Below are positions 12,849 to 24,848 of a stretch of 64,000 nucleotides of DNA, in pieces. The translations under genes and the position numbers were made by a program. Numbering within the stretch: the stretch's first letter is position 1; the number at the start of each line of letters is the position of its first letter. Below the pieces are notes generated by a model, which searched no databases, was not told the origin of the DNA, and was given only the letters and a program-made list of their open reading frames with translations. Source of the stretch: Humulus lupulus (lineage: Eukaryota; Streptophyta; Magnoliopsida; Rosales; Cannabaceae); assembly GCF_963169125.1 (NCBI RefSeq), contig NC_084794.1, positions 92,487,018-92,551,017 on the forward strand, read 5' to 3'.

Positions 12849-13399
12849 TGTTGTTGTACATGCTAGGTATAAAATATTTAGTGAATTTGACACAGTGAAA
12901 ATGTGAAATTTGAGTTTCAATTGTAGGCACTTAAAAAAGTGTGTTTTTGGGTTCAAAGTGATACATAGAGGTCCTCATAGAGTTTTGGAAGACACGATCA
13001 CTCTCTCAAATCTCTCTCTCTTTCTCTAGCTTTCAAGAATCTCAAGTTTTCTCCAAGAAACTTATAAAGAAAGTGCTTGACTTTGTGAGTTTAAGGCTTG
13101 TTCAATCTCAATTCTCATTTCTTCTTAGAAATTACCTCAAGCATCAATAGAGGGCGAGGAAATAGAAAATTAGGACAGCGATACAAATCATGTATTAGCT
13201 TTTGGTTGTGCTTTCCAAGGAAGAAGAAGAAGTTCAAAGTGGTGGATTCAACAAGGGTTCTGAAGCTTCATCAAAGTAGAAGAAGTGTGTTCCGATACTA
13301 GGGTTTGCATCATTTTTCTCAATTTTTCTTTGTTCTTTGTCAAGCATAATTTTGTGAATTCTAGATATTGTGGTGGTGTAATCTCACTCTCCCCCAACA
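12849..13399 (+). mobile_element. Possible eroded solo LTR
   Basis: A segment that begins TGTTGTTG and ends CCCCCAACA, so it has short inverted TG...CA ends like an LTR. The inside shows a CTCTCT-rich leader-like stretch (about 13003-13030) and purine-rich DNA. I found no clear target-site duplication and no partner LTR. Tentative. Confidence 0.25.
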
Positions 13400-14371
13400 A
13401 ATTACACCTAAATCAATAAGTAATTTAAAATTTCACTTAAGTCACTAAGTAATTTTATTTGCGCATTTTAACTTTGATTTGTTAAATATTTTTAAAATCA
13501 ATCAAAAAAATCTAAATTATAATTTCTAACATTTTTTTAAAAGTAAGAGGTTAAACACAATCCAAACAAAATTTAACAAAAAGAAACATCATTTCCTTTT
13601 AAAATTCTCAAATTTAAAGTTAAAAAAAAAACATAAAAAATCTTCTAAAAATATCTAATTGGTTAGTGCATCAAAACCTATTGTCTTCATTCTCTATTAT
13701 TAATATCTCATTTAATTATATTTTTTACCGTTTTATTTAATTTGAATTGAATTTTAGGTTCTAATTAAATAAAAAAAATTATATTCTTTTTAATTTAGGT
13801 AATTGGCCATTAAATACCAAAAGATCGCCAAGTGTCAACGTCTCATTGAGCCAACTCATTTAAAATGTTCCAAATCATTGTGTTAGTCATTTGAGAATTA
13901 TCATGTTATAATGTAAATGTTAAATTAAAAATTAATATTAATAAAAAAAACTAAACTAAATTAAAATTAAAATAAACTCAATTTTTTGAATATATTAAGT
14001 CAAACCTTGCAATTCATGTTCATCTTATATTCGTCATATTCATCGAAGCACAAATCGGCCCCATAACCAAATCGAAGTCTATGGATTCAATCCTAAACCA
14101 AAACAACATAGTACAAAAATCAACTCATACTCAAAACCAACTTAACCAAACACATAAAAAATTCTTACCAAAGAAAAGTGGCATTGGCGCCACAACCAAC
14201 CTCCTCAAGAAGCTTATCCTTCACAAGCCCCACGTTGCATACATGTTGTCAGTGCCTAGCCCCAACTTGTCGTGCTTTTCACCATTGCCATCAATCCGAC
14301 CTTAGCCTAGCCTTTCCTCATTTGTCGTTGTTGTCAATATTGCCTCTCCCCAACCATTGTCGTTAATCTGA
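13400..14371. other. AT-rich intergenic DNA, no gene seen
   Basis: A/T-rich with poly-A runs. Small open frames at 14081-14366 are low-complexity and match nothing I recognise. It ends where the R1 element begins. Confidence 0.65.
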
Positions 14372-15144
14372 TGTAACGCCCTACTACTCAGGGACCGTTA
14401 CATTGTGTATTTTAAATAGTGTTAAACTCGCTAAATAAGTCATTTGGTCATAACTGTGTAACTAAACGTGATTAACGGTTTATGTTTAAAATTTTTGGTC
14501 AAAGGTACCATCATTTTGCTAAAACATTTATTTCATACATGGAATCCCAAAATACATTTAAAAAAAAAATTTAACTACAATTGAAAAGTTACAACCAGTC
14601 GACCTACGCGCCAAAATAGGGTTTGACCCTAGTTCCTCTTCAAAACCTCGGCCGTGGTGGTCAAGCAGCCGCATATGTACACATCGTCACTAAAGCTCTC
14701 TAACTCAAGGATGGTCCAGCTTTCTTTTCCCCTTACCAGCATCACAAAGTACCCGTGAGCCAAGACTCAGCAAGAAAACTTAAACATGCTCATAAGCAGT
14801 TAATAACATATTACCAAATCATAGTAAGCATGCCTAGCAATAATAACCCTACTCATGCATGCATACCATTCATATAAATGACTACAGTATCTTATTGGGC
14901 CAATAGCCCAAGATAAATGATCAATGAATCATACCGAGGTCCAATGCCCAAAATACATGATTATGGAATCATACTGGGGTTCCGCGCCCTAGGATATGGG
15001 ACTAATAAGTCACCTCGGGGCTATTTGCCCTATCATCTGTATAACCAGCCTTGGAGTTGGCCCAACGTACCTGACGCTTTAATTTTCCATGACCAATAGG
15101 CCGATCAAACGTATGTCATGCTTGTGATTAGGCATAACCATATC

Positions 15145-15296
15145 GATTAGTGCTCAGCGCACTATTGCCGCCCTTGACTTATAAGTCAAGGCTTTTCGAC
15201 CAGCACTCAGCGTGCTAAGGTCGTCCTTGACTCACAAGTCAATGCTTCTCGACTAGCACTCAGCGTGCTAAGGTCGTCCTTGACTCATAAGTCAAG
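15145..15296. repeat. 53-bp tandem repeat inside R1
   Basis: About three copies of a unit carrying CAGCACTCAGCGTGCTAAGG and TCCTTGACTCAYAAGTCAA, with a 53-bp period between the second (15198) and third (15251) copies. Each unit holds small inverted repeats (TTGACTTATAAGTCAA). Diverged relatives reappear at about 17755-17870. Confidence 0.75.
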
Positions 15297-15350
15297 TCTG
15301 GGGCTCAGCCCTAGGATATGGGACTAATAAATCACCTCGGGGCCCATTGT

Positions 15351-17631
15351 TGTAATGCCCCAAATCCTCTGATGTGGTTTAATGGCATGATTAGTAGGTC
15401 GGGAGGGCCATAACTGTTTAATTATGCCATTAAATGATAATATGCATGTTTATATGAATTATATTATAATATGATGTTATATGCATGCATGTGGGTCCAC
15501 ATTTGAGTGTTGTGATATTTTGGTAATTTGGCTCGTTAAGGGTATATTTGTATATTTGGGTGCATATTGTGATTTGTGATTGAGATCCCAGTATTATGGA
15601 GATATATTCAAGCTATTCGGCATGAGACGGTCCTATATAATGGATTAGCGGTTTTGTCATAACGGGGTCAATTATTGGGTAATAAGAATGTTTATTTGAT
15701 GGTAAATTGGGAGTTATTCAGATCATGATGAAATTCTGGAAGTTTTGACTATAATGTCCCCGGGGAGGTTTTTGGGACCCCGAGCACTAGGTTTTATTTG
15801 AGGTTACTTAAGCTTGAAGTAGCTTGTCAGATAGAACGTACGTTAGAAAACCTCTCATTCCCTTCCTGTAGTTCATTTTTTTACCGTTCGAAGCCCTTTC
15901 GAAGATATCTTGAGTTCTAGGAGTCGGAATCAAGCGAGGATCGAGGCATAGCGATTCTAGGAAAGATTAGAAGCTTCTTGACCGAAGGATTTGACGAGAA
16001 ACAACTCAATCAAAGGTAATCTAAGTTTAAAGTTTTGAGTTTTTAGAGTTTCAAAACTTTGAATTGGATTTTGTGAACCGTTGAGTTTTTGGTTTGATTG
16101 AACCTTGGGTTTTGATGGTTTTGGACCATTGGGAAGCTTGGGAACTTTGATTTGATGATTTGGTAATGTTTAGGCATGATTTTGGAGGCCTTGGGATGTT
16201 GGAGAATGAATTTGGGCATGTTCTAGGTTGCGGGCTGCGGCCCTGTTCTTGGGGTGCCGCGGCCCTAGCTCGAAGAAGCAGGTGGCTAAGTTTGTGCCTG
16301 TTGGGCGCCACGGCCCTTGTTTCACAGGTGGCTGGGGGCCGCGGCCCAAGGTGCCAGGGCCGCAGCCCTTGAGCAGGGTTGAGCCCGTTTGTGTGTTTTG
16401 ACCCCAGGAACATAGTTTTAGGCCTCTGGATTGTTCCTACTACTTGGATTAGTTTGGATTGATGTCCCGAAGGCTAGATTTTGGTTTGGGAACCTATGTT
16501 GATCATTTTTATTGATGATGTCCCATGTTTGGTTATGACTAGGTGACCGCTAAAGGACTAAAAGTTGATCGTTCTCAATGGTCGTTCGTTTATTTATTCT
16601 AGCTTGAATCCGAGGTAAGAAAACTGCACCCTGTGTATATATGACATGAGTAATTATTATTGAGGCATGTTGATTGATAAATGTGGACATGGATTGCATA
16701 GTAAATGCTAGTGAATGTTGCTTACTTGTATATGGCACTGACTAGTCAGGGATACTGACCTAAGAGTCAGAAACGGCAATAGCGTCCTGAACGCAGGGCC
16801 GAATGAAGATTAGATCTAATCGATATCATCATTGAATGGCTCTAAGGCATTAATGCTGGACCGACCCTAAGGTCGATGAAACTTATAAGCGCTTGGCTAG
16901 TCTAAGACTAGTTACTCAGAGCTAGGGCCTAAGGCCCAGGTGACCGCTTGCCACATGGCTAGGGAACGATGTTCCAGGGTTATGACTCTACGGTCATGAA
17001 GAAGGTTATGTTGGTGACCAGTCACCATGCACCTATCCTGGTTAAGCTAATGAAAGGTTCACTTACCTGTTAAGCCCTGGTGACCCTATCGTCACAAGGC
17101 TGAAGGGAGCTATTCCCAATTTAGTGACTTTTGCGACTGTCACCTATCTGTTTTGGACTGATAGTCCTGAATGATTATTATTATGATCATTGTTGATATT
17201 ATATCATGCTATATTGTGTTTTCTTGCTGGGCCTCGGCTCATGGATGCTATGTGGTGTAGGTAAAGGGAAAGAAAAGCTCACCCAGCCTTGAGTGGAGAG
17301 CTTAGGTGATGATGTGTACATATGCGGCCGCTTGACCACCACGGCCAAGGAGTTCTCAGAAGAACTAGGGGGTTTACCCTATTTTGCCACTTAGGTCGGC
17401 GGGTTTGTAAATTTGAAACAATAGTGACCATTTTGAGTTGTAAATAACTTGTAAACGTTTTAATAAGCTCATGAGCAGTTATATACTTAATAAAATATAT
17501 CATTTCCTTTTTATTTTTTTTCCACCTTAACCTGTTAATAACACTTAGAGCACGTTTTTAACCAAAGGACTCGGGTAGCGGGTCAAATTTCCGGTTCACC
17601 GTAACTGTTCTGGGGTAACCAGGGCGTTACA
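15351..17631 (+). mobile_element. F1: plus-oriented solo LTR-like insertion (2281 bp)
   Basis: Starts TGTAATGCCCC and ends GGGCGTTACA, with flanking ATTGT (15346-15350) and ATTGC (17632-17636), a 5-bp target-site duplication with one change. Removing it restores a segment that matches the unbroken duplicate at about 15010-15050 in R1. A TATATAA box lies at 15634-15640. No ORF with retroviral domains, PBS or polypurine tract is present, so this looks like a solo LTR left by LTR-LTR recombination. The open frames inside (for example 16051-16413) are not genes. Confidence 0.75.
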
Positions 17632-18466
17632 ATTGCCCTATCCTCTGTAACCAGCCTTAGAGTTGTCCCAGCGTACTTGGCGCTGAGTTTTCCACGACCA
17701 ATAAATCGGACAAGTGTATGATGCGCTCCTGGTCAGCCGAACCAAAACGACCAGCGCTCAATGCGCTGTTGCTGCCCTTGACTTATAAGCCAATGATTTT
17801 CGACCAGCACTCAGCGTTCATGTTGAGCGCTGAGCGTTCAGGTACAGGTATAGCCGTCCTTGACTCATAAGTCAACCCTTTCCCAATCAGATAATGTAGA
17901 TAGTCATATATCATATATCAAATATCCAAATACAAAGCATTCAACATGCTTAATCAATAATCACAAGCATAATCATAATCATAATCATTCTCAGGCGTTC
18001 ATGCCCTATCCATATTCCTGTTCAATAATTTGGCCAGGCCATAATCACATGTATCACATACCGGGTGCAGTTTTCTTACCTTTGGTCCAGGTATAGGTTA
18101 TGAATGAACGACCCTCGAGCACGATCCCGGTTTCGAGCCCCTAGCGATAACCTAGTCATAACCAAGTATAGAATCTTATAAAAAAAAAGAGTAAATAAAG
18201 GCTTCTGGACCGAGTCCTAGCCTCTGGGACATCGAATCCGACTAAACCAGGTAATAAGATTAATCCCGAGCCTTAAGGTTTGAGTTCTCGCACTCAAAAC
18301 CTCCCCAAGGCCCAAAATCCCTTAAGTGTCGCAGCCCCCAAGCATTTGAGCCGCGACCCGCTCAAGTCAAAGGTTCGAGCATCTTCCATGCCTGCACCAG
18401 CGCCGCGGTGCTAATAGCCTAGAGACACCTGCTTCTCCTTCGACCAATTTGAGCTACGACGCCCCA

Positions 18467-21101
18467 TGTAATGCCCCAAATTTCCTAATAAGGTTTAGGA
18501 CCTTGATTAGGAGGCCAGGAGGGCCATAATTGATTTATTATGCTATTAAATGATTATATGCATGTTTAGGTGTATTAAATATGCATGTGAACCCATTTTT
18601 GATTAATTGGATGATTTTCATATTTTGGCCATTTCGGGCATATTTGGCATATATGTGATATGTGTGTGGTGCTTTATTATTATTTGGTTACGCTAGGGTT
18701 ACTCAGCACGAGACGATCCTAGGAGGTAAGCTAGTGGGAAAGTCACAATGAGATTTATTCTTGACTCGGAGTGAGTCAAGGGGTATTTAGAGCATTACCG
18801 GGTTATTGGGTAATGGGAATCAATATTTGATGATAAATTGGGAGTTAGTAAGATCATGGGGAAATTATGGAGGCTTTTACTATTTTGTCCCCGAGGACAT
18901 TTTCGAGACTCCGAGCGTTAGGATTTGCTTCAGGCTACTTAAGCTTGAAGTAACCTTTTTTTTAAAAAAAAAAGAACGTTCAGTAAGTTCTCTCTCCCTC
19001 TAAGTTCCATTTTTGTCTCCCGATCGCATTTTCGAAGGAAACTTGAGTTCTAGGACTCGAATTCAAGCGAGGATTGAGGCATAGCGATCCTAGGAAAGAT
19101 TATAAGCTTATTAGCCGGAGGATTTATTTGGGAAACAACTCAATCGGAGGTAATTCAAGTTTTAAATTCTAAGTTTTTAAAGTTTTTAAGCTTGAATTGG
19201 ACTTTGTGTTTTGATGAGTTTTTGATTGAATTGAAGCTTGGGTTTTGTTGGTTTTGGATCATGGGGATGTTTGGGAAATTTTATTTTTGAGTTTGGAGAT
19301 GTTTGGATAGGTTTTTGGAATGTTTTAAAATGGTAAAATCAGGATAAAATGGTTGGTTCGTGGTTGGGCCACAACCCTGTTCTTGGGCGCCGTGGGCGAG
19401 GCTTGATGAAACAGGTGGAGGTTTCTGTTTGGCCTGAGGGCCGCGGCGCTTGATGCCATTTTTGGCCAAAATGATGTTTTGAGCATGGGAACTCAAACCT
19501 TAGGCCTCGGGATCGTTTCTACTACCCGATTTAGTGGGATTCGATGTCCCGGAGGCTAGGTCTTGGTTCCGGGATTGGGTTTTAGAACTTGAACTCATTG
19601 GATCACCGTTTATGGTTGTCACTAGGTTATCACTAGAGGCTTGGAATCAGGATCGTGCTTGTGGCTCGTTTATTGGTAACCTATGCTTGAACCAAAGGTA
19701 AGAAAACTGCACCCCGTATATGACATGCATGGTTATTATTGAGGCATGTCGGGTGTTTAAATGTGATGCATGTGATGCATGAGGAACATGTGGTTAGGGC
19801 ATGCCATGAATGTTAAATATGAGATTGATCAGAGCTTGAGTCTCTGTATTTGTGCATGATCCTAATTATGCTAGCAATTGTTAAGTAAGCATGCTGAATG
19901 CCCTGTATTCGAATATTTGACATATGATATATGCCTGGTAGGATTGCTTACTTGTGCGTGTTACTAACCTAAGAGTTAGAAGCGGCATAAGCGTCATGAA
20001 CGCAGAGCCGATAAAAGATTAGATCTAATCAACATCGACATTGAATGACTCATATGGAGCATTAATGCTGGACCGACCCTAAGTTCGATGAACATCTGCA
20101 TTGAATGACTCATATGGAGCATTAATGCTGGACCGACCCTAAGTTTGATGAAAATTATAAGCGCTTGCCTAGTTCTATGACTAGTTACTCAGAGCCGGGG
20201 CTAAAGGCCCAGGTGACCTTATCGTCACATGGCTAAGGGAGCGGTACCCACAGTTGTGACACTATGGTCACTCCCTTTTTGTCTAGTCTATGAATAGTTA
20301 CTCAGAGCCAGGGCCAAAGGCCTAGGTGACTGTTTTGTCACATGGATGAGGGAAAGGTAATCCCACGTTAGTGACTCTAGGGTCACTCAATAGGTTTATG
20401 TTGGTGACTATTTCATCAAATACCTATCTTGTTTAAGCTAGTGAAAGGATCACTTATTTGCAAAGCTTAGGTGACCGTATTGTCACAAGGCTAATGGGAA
20501 CGGAACCCACCTTAGTGACTTTTACAACTGTCACTCTTCTATTTAGGGCTAAGAGCCCTGGATGATTATTATGATCATCGATTGATGTTATATACTCATC
20601 ATTATCAGAATTTATTTGCATGCGTGGTTAAGGCTATTATTGCTAGGCATGCACGTTATAATTTGATGACATGATATTACTGATCATGAGCATATTGAGT
20701 TTTCTTGCTGGGCTTCGACTCACGGGTGCTATGTGGTGCAGGTAAAGGCAAAAGAAAGCTGGACCATCCTTGAGTTGGAGAGCTTAGATGATGATGTGTA
20801 CATATGCGGCTACTCAACTGCCATGAGCGAGGGTTGAAAGATGAACTAGGGTTAAACCCTACTTTGCCGCTTAGATCGGTTGGTTGTAAATATTTTCTTG
20901 TAATCGACCTTTAAATTATATTTTTGGGATCCCAATGTCTACAGTAAACGTTCTAATAAAACATTATATCTTAACCAAAAATTTTAATCCTAAATCGCTA
21001 ATCATACTTAGTTACACGATTATGGCCAAATGACTCAATTAGCGAGTTTAGCACTGTTTAAAATGTGCACCGTAACTGTCCCTGGAGTTTGGGGCGTTAC
21101 A
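18467..21101 (+). mobile_element. F2: plus-oriented solo LTR-like insertion (2635 bp)
   Basis: Same family as F1: starts TGTAATGCCCCAAAT, ends TTTGGGGCGTTACA. It is flanked by a perfect 5-bp duplication CCCCA (18462-18466 and 21102-21106). Shared blocks with F1 include GAGGCATAGCGATYCTAGGA, GGTAAGAAAACTGCACCC and GATGATGTGTACATATGCGG. No coding region is recognised. Confidence 0.78.
20032..20155. repeat. 60-bp tandem duplication inside F2
   Basis: Two almost identical 60-bp units (20041-20100 and 20101-20160 are in register) carry GAATGACTCATATGGAGC and GCTGGACCGACCCTAAGTT. F1 has the block only once, so the duplication arose within this copy or subfamily. Confidence 0.9.
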
Positions 21102-21121
21102 CCCCAAGAATAGTGTCGCGA

Positions 21122-21573
21122 CTAGGGCTGGACATTTTTGAGATTGGGCCGACTAAACTAGCCAACCCAACCCAGAAATGGGTCGACCAGGCCGAACAAG
21201 AGTAGGCCGAAGCCCATTCGGTCCTTGAAGATGCAACCCAAAGTTAAATGGGCTGGCCACGACCCAATGAATTCCTAACCCAATATACCCAACCCTGACC
21301 AACGACCCATCCTAATCTAAACCCTAAAAATCTAATACATAATACATATTACATAACACATTGGTGCCTTGCTCCCTTCTCTTCTCTACGGCTATGCTGC
21401 TGCACTCTATATCCAGTCTCCAGAGGCGAAGCTCATGTTGGCTCCAGGCAGCTCCAGTCCAGGTGACAAAGCTCTCCTTGACTGCTCCACCACTCCATCT
21501 TCAAGCGAAGCTCACGGCGGCACCTCGATTGCTCCACCACTCCATCATTGACGAAGCTCCAGGTGATGCTCAC
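21122..21573. other. Unidentified segment between R1 and R2
   Basis: Begins AGGGCTGGACATTTTTGAG and is rich in CCCAACCC / GGGCC-type stretches, which I associate with non-autonomous hAT-like elements, though no matching right end was found. Short open frames at 21361-21627 on the plus strand run into R2 and show no known domain. Confidence 0.35.
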
Positions 21574-22433
21574 TGTAACGCCCTAAACTCCAGGGACCAT
21601 TACAATGTGCATTTTGAACAGTGCTAAACTCGCTAACCGAGTCATTTGGGCATAATCGTGTAACTAAGTATGATTAGCAGTTTAGGATTAAAATTTTTAG
21701 AAAAGATATAACGTTTCACTAAAACGTTTACTGTATACATTGGGATCCCAAAAAATATAATTTAATGGTTCATTACAAGAAAATATTTACAACCAGCCGA
21801 TCTAAGCGGCAAAACAAGGTTTAACCTTAGTTCCTCTTTCAACCCTCGGCCGTGGCGGACGAGCTACTGCATATGTACACATCGTCACCTAAGCTCTCCA
21901 ACTCAAGGATGGTCTAACTTTCTTTTGCCTTTACCTGCACCACATAGCACCCGTGAGCCGAAGCCCAGCAAGAAAACTCAATATGCTCATGAATAGTAAT
22001 ATCATGTCTCAAAATCATAACTGGCATGCCTAGCAATTTATAGCCTATTCAAGCATGCAAATGAGTTCAGATAATGGGGAATCTAGGATAAGAAATCATG
22101 CCCTTCTAATGACTATCAAGTCAATCCTAATCAGATGAGTGATTTAACACTAGTGGTTTCGTTAACCATAATGAGTGACTAACAAGCAAGTCACCACGGG
22201 GCTCAGCACCCACAGCCATGCGAATGATTATTCTTATCATCATACAAAGCTTATAGCCTTGAACAGATGAGTGAATATCACTTTGAGGTTCTGTTAAACC
22301 ATAATGAGTGATTGACAAGCAAGTAACTACGGGACTCAGTACCCACAGCCATGTGACGAAGCAGTCACCTAGGCTTTCTGGCAATGGCTTTAATCAGATG
22401 AGTGACTGACGAACAATTCACTACGGGGCTCAG

Positions 22434-23048
22434 TGTGGCGTGCTGCCCCTTTGGCACACCCACATGGGGTCGTTTTGTAAATGAGCATGCCTTGGTGCTT
22501 GATCATTAGTCAAGTCTTGCACCAAGCAACCTCATGGGATAGGGTAGTGGCAGTTTTGTAATATTGCATATGTCTCCCAAACAAAAATCATATATGTTCC
22601 TGGGAAGACTTTATTTCCCTAGAAGGCTCCTTAGGGGGAGGTGACCTGGTGACTTAGGGAAGCACCATGGCCATCAACAGATAGGGGCCAAAGCTGTGTA
22701 CTCCCTTGCCCTATCAAGGCTATATATTAATGAAATAACATTTATCCATACTTGCCCCTGTGTGCTTCCTTGTTGCTTATGTGTTACTAGTTTGCTATCT
22801 TCGTTGGGCCATTGTGTGCCACTTGCCTTGTTATGTGCTTTGTGTTGTGTGGACGTTCCTAGGAATGACTTGCTTTGTGCTTGCTCATACTTCGTTATTG
22901 CCCGTTGCATGTCCGAGATGTATATGTGGCTAACCGCTGGGTTTGTTTGCCTGTAAGTGTGTGTTGTAGGCTGACTTGCTAGCTTGAAGAGTCTGCAAGT
23001 GCCGCACGTTCCATCTAGTTGGAGTACCCAAATAGCCGGCCCGTGATA
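22434..23048 (+). repeat. 5' LTR of chromovirus
   Basis: Begins TGTGGCGTGCTGCCCC and ends GGCCCGTGATA; the 3' copy ends GTGACA, so the final CA has mutated to TA here. A TATA-like TATATATTAA lies at 22721-22730. Both LTRs carry small spurious open frames. Confidence 0.9.
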
Positions 23049-23050
23049 GT

Positions 23051-23062
23051 TGGTATCAGAGC
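23051..23062 (+). promoter_or_regulatory. Primer binding site (initiator tRNA-Met type)
   Basis: TGGTATCAGAGC, complementary to the 3' end of plant initiator tRNA-Met, lies two bases after the 5' LTR. It is the minus-strand priming site used by many plant Ty3/gypsy and copia elements. Confidence 0.92.
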
Positions 23063-23090
23063 CAAGTTAGAAAGCTTGGCAAAACACACT

Positions 23091-23462
23091 ATGGTGAGTA
23101 ACACTCAGAGGATCGAAGCTCTTGAGAAGCGGTTAGGGGAACTAGATGGCCTGGACGAGAGGGTCAGGGATCTTTCCTCTGCAAGTCAAGATTCGGGATC
23201 ATCTGATGCAAACAATCGCATAGCTGCATTGGAAAAGAAGAATGATGTTCTCCTATCCAGAATTATTGCGTTGGAGAAAAGAAACACTCCAACAAGTACT
23301 TCTGTTTCCCCTCGGTGGGAAGAGCGCATCGCGGCAGTGGAGCGCATGCTGAAGGAACAAGAAGTTTCCATAAATGACACGACGGAAGACTGCAGGGAGG
23401 CAGTTGGCGTGCTCAGAGAAGAAATGACTGAGCTATCTGCCAAGGTAAACCTGACCATGTGA
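23091..23462 (+). pseudogene. Chromovirus gag, N-terminal coiled-coil part
   Basis: The frame begins MVSNTQRIEALEKRLGELDG, and the first 120 residues are heptad-like, Glu/Lys/Leu-rich (IAALEKKN, IIALEKRN, IAAVERMLKEQE), consistent with a gag coiled coil. It ends in TGA at 23460 after VNLTM. The continuation AVGNAPATGPIG is readable past the stop. A single-base frameshift before about 23510 then puts the capsid part in another frame. The TGA sits where a CGA Arg codon would give a C-to-T change. The nearest upstream ATG (23019) lies inside the LTR, so I start at 23091. Confidence 0.8.
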
Positions 23463-23496
23463 GCAGTTGGGAATGCCCCTGCAACAGGGCCGATAG

Positions 23497-24846
23497 GTGT
23501 GGAGTATGGCCGAGCCAAGGCCCTACAACGGGGCCAGAGACGCAAAGGATTTGGAGAATTTCCTCTTTGACATGGAACATTACTTTAGAGTTGTGCGGGC
23601 CGATTCGGAAGACGGAAAGGTCGCCATGGCTACCATGTATTTGTCAGGGGATGCCAAGGTGTGGTGGAGGACCAAGTATGATGACATAGAGAATGGCAGG
23701 TGCACCATCACATCTTGGGCAGATCTGAAGAGAGAATTAAAGACGCAATTTCTGCCAGAAAATGTCGCTTACATAGATCGTCGCCAATTAAGAGAGCTTA
23801 AACAAGTCGGCACAGTCCGAGAATATGTAAAGAGATTTTCGGGACTTATGCTCGATATAAAGGACATGTCCGAAGTGGACAGGCTCTTCTACTTCCTCGA
23901 GGGATTGAAACCGTGGGCCAAACAAGAACTTCAAAGGCAGCGTGTGTCTGATCTGGCCACCGCTCAAGCTGCTGCCGAATGCTTAACATATTACACTCCG
24001 AAGAGCAGCCTGCCAAAAAGGGCTACTCCTCCAACCAGCTCAAGTAGCGCTGGGAGTAAGAAGTCTGGGAAGTCCTGGCCGGGTAAGAGTGGGGGAGAGA
24101 AGAGGACAGTTGAGTCCAATTCTTCCAGTGGGACAGATGCTGCTGCAGGGAAGAAGTCGCTAGCTTGTTGGCTTTGCAAAGGCCCACATAAGTCGGCAGT
24201 TTGCCCTTACAGGGGCCAGCTGAATGCCCTCATTAGCCAAGAACAACAGGGCGAAGGAGAAGAGGAAGACGAAGAGTACGCGCACATGGGCGCTGTCCGC
24301 ATGTTGAATGCTCTCAAGAAGCATGGCGAGAAAGGGAAGAAGACCCTGGGGAAAGGGCTAATGTTCGTGGATGCCACTATCAATGGCAAGCCTGCCAAAA
24401 GCGTGATGATTGATACTGGCGCCACCCACAACTTCATCTCTGAACTTGAAGCAAAGCGACTGGGACTGAAGCTGGAGAAAGATGCAGGCCGCATGAAAGC
24501 GGTCAACTCCAAAGCCTTGGCCACATCTGGTGTGGCTAAAGGGGTAAAAGTGAGAATCGACACGTGGGAGGGGCAGACTGACTTGGTGGTCGTCCATATG
24601 GACGACTTCGATGTAGTTTTGGGAATGGACTTTCTAACCGAGAAAGGTGCCATTCCAATTCCTGCCACTGGAAGCTTACTCATAATGGGAGAGACTCCGT
24701 CCATGGTGCCTGCAAAGGTGAAACCACCCCCTGGTGTGAAGCTTCTACCAGCTTTACAGTTTAAGAAAGGTGTGAAGAAGCAGGAGCCCACTTATGTAGC
24801 TGTACCCACCGTGTTTGAAGAAGTAGTGGAAGAAATCGTTTCTTAA
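23497..24846 (+). pseudogene. Chromovirus gag capsid/nucleocapsid and protease
   Basis: An open frame of 449 codons. The capsid (retrotransposon gag) region lies at about residues 1-165 (PYNGARDAKDLENFLFDMEHYF, AKVWWRTKYDD, REYVKRFSGLM). A zinc knuckle follows at about 225-238, CWLCKGPHKSAVC, spaced CX2CX3HX4C, one residue shorter than the usual CCHC spacing. An aspartic protease is next, with VMIDTGATHNFI (catalytic Asp at about residue 305) and DVVLGMDFL. It ends at TAA 24844, where a small indel shifts pol into the next frame. Parts of one polyprotein in the live ancestor. Confidence 0.88.
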
Positions 24847-24848
24847 AG

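Larger units (their letters stand above)
14372..21121 (-). mobile_element. R1: minus-oriented long LTR (Ty3/gypsy Tekay-like), split by F1 and F2
   Basis: Starts TGTAACGCCC, the reverse complement of the GGGCGTTACA end of F1 and F2. Surviving pieces are 14372-15350, 17632-18466 and 21107 to about 21121. The pieces are collinear with the reverse complement of F1/F2, including the blocks GTGTACATATGCGGC, GGTGCAGTTTTCTTACC (18062) and GACGCCCCAAGAA, so F1 and F2 are later insertions. The far end (expected ATTTGGGGCATTACA) is missing; homology stops at about 21121. Long LTRs beginning TGTAAYRCCC are common in plant Tekay-type chromoviruses, but no internal region is seen, so the lineage is an inference. 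Confidence 0.7.

Noticed and set aside
16051..16413. Minus-strand 120-codon open frame in F1
   Set aside because: It lies inside a solo LTR and has no protein family signal.
14372..21121. A DNA transposon with TGTAACGCCC inverted ends
   Set aside because: The ends are inverted, but TG...CA termini, 5-bp duplications and long LTR-like length fit solo LTRs better.
21361..21627. Possible secreted small protein gene
   Set aside because: Low-complexity Ser/Leu/Pro reading that runs into the R2 LTR; no start context or domain support.
22696..22956. Open frames repeated in both chromovirus LTRs (also 27860-28252)
   Set aside because: They sit in LTR U3/R DNA, are Cys/Leu-rich low-information and differ freely between LTR copies.
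24207..24791. Minus-strand 194-codon open frame
   Set aside because: It is a shadow of the chromovirus protease frame on the plus strand, which has DTGATHNF and zinc-knuckle motifs.
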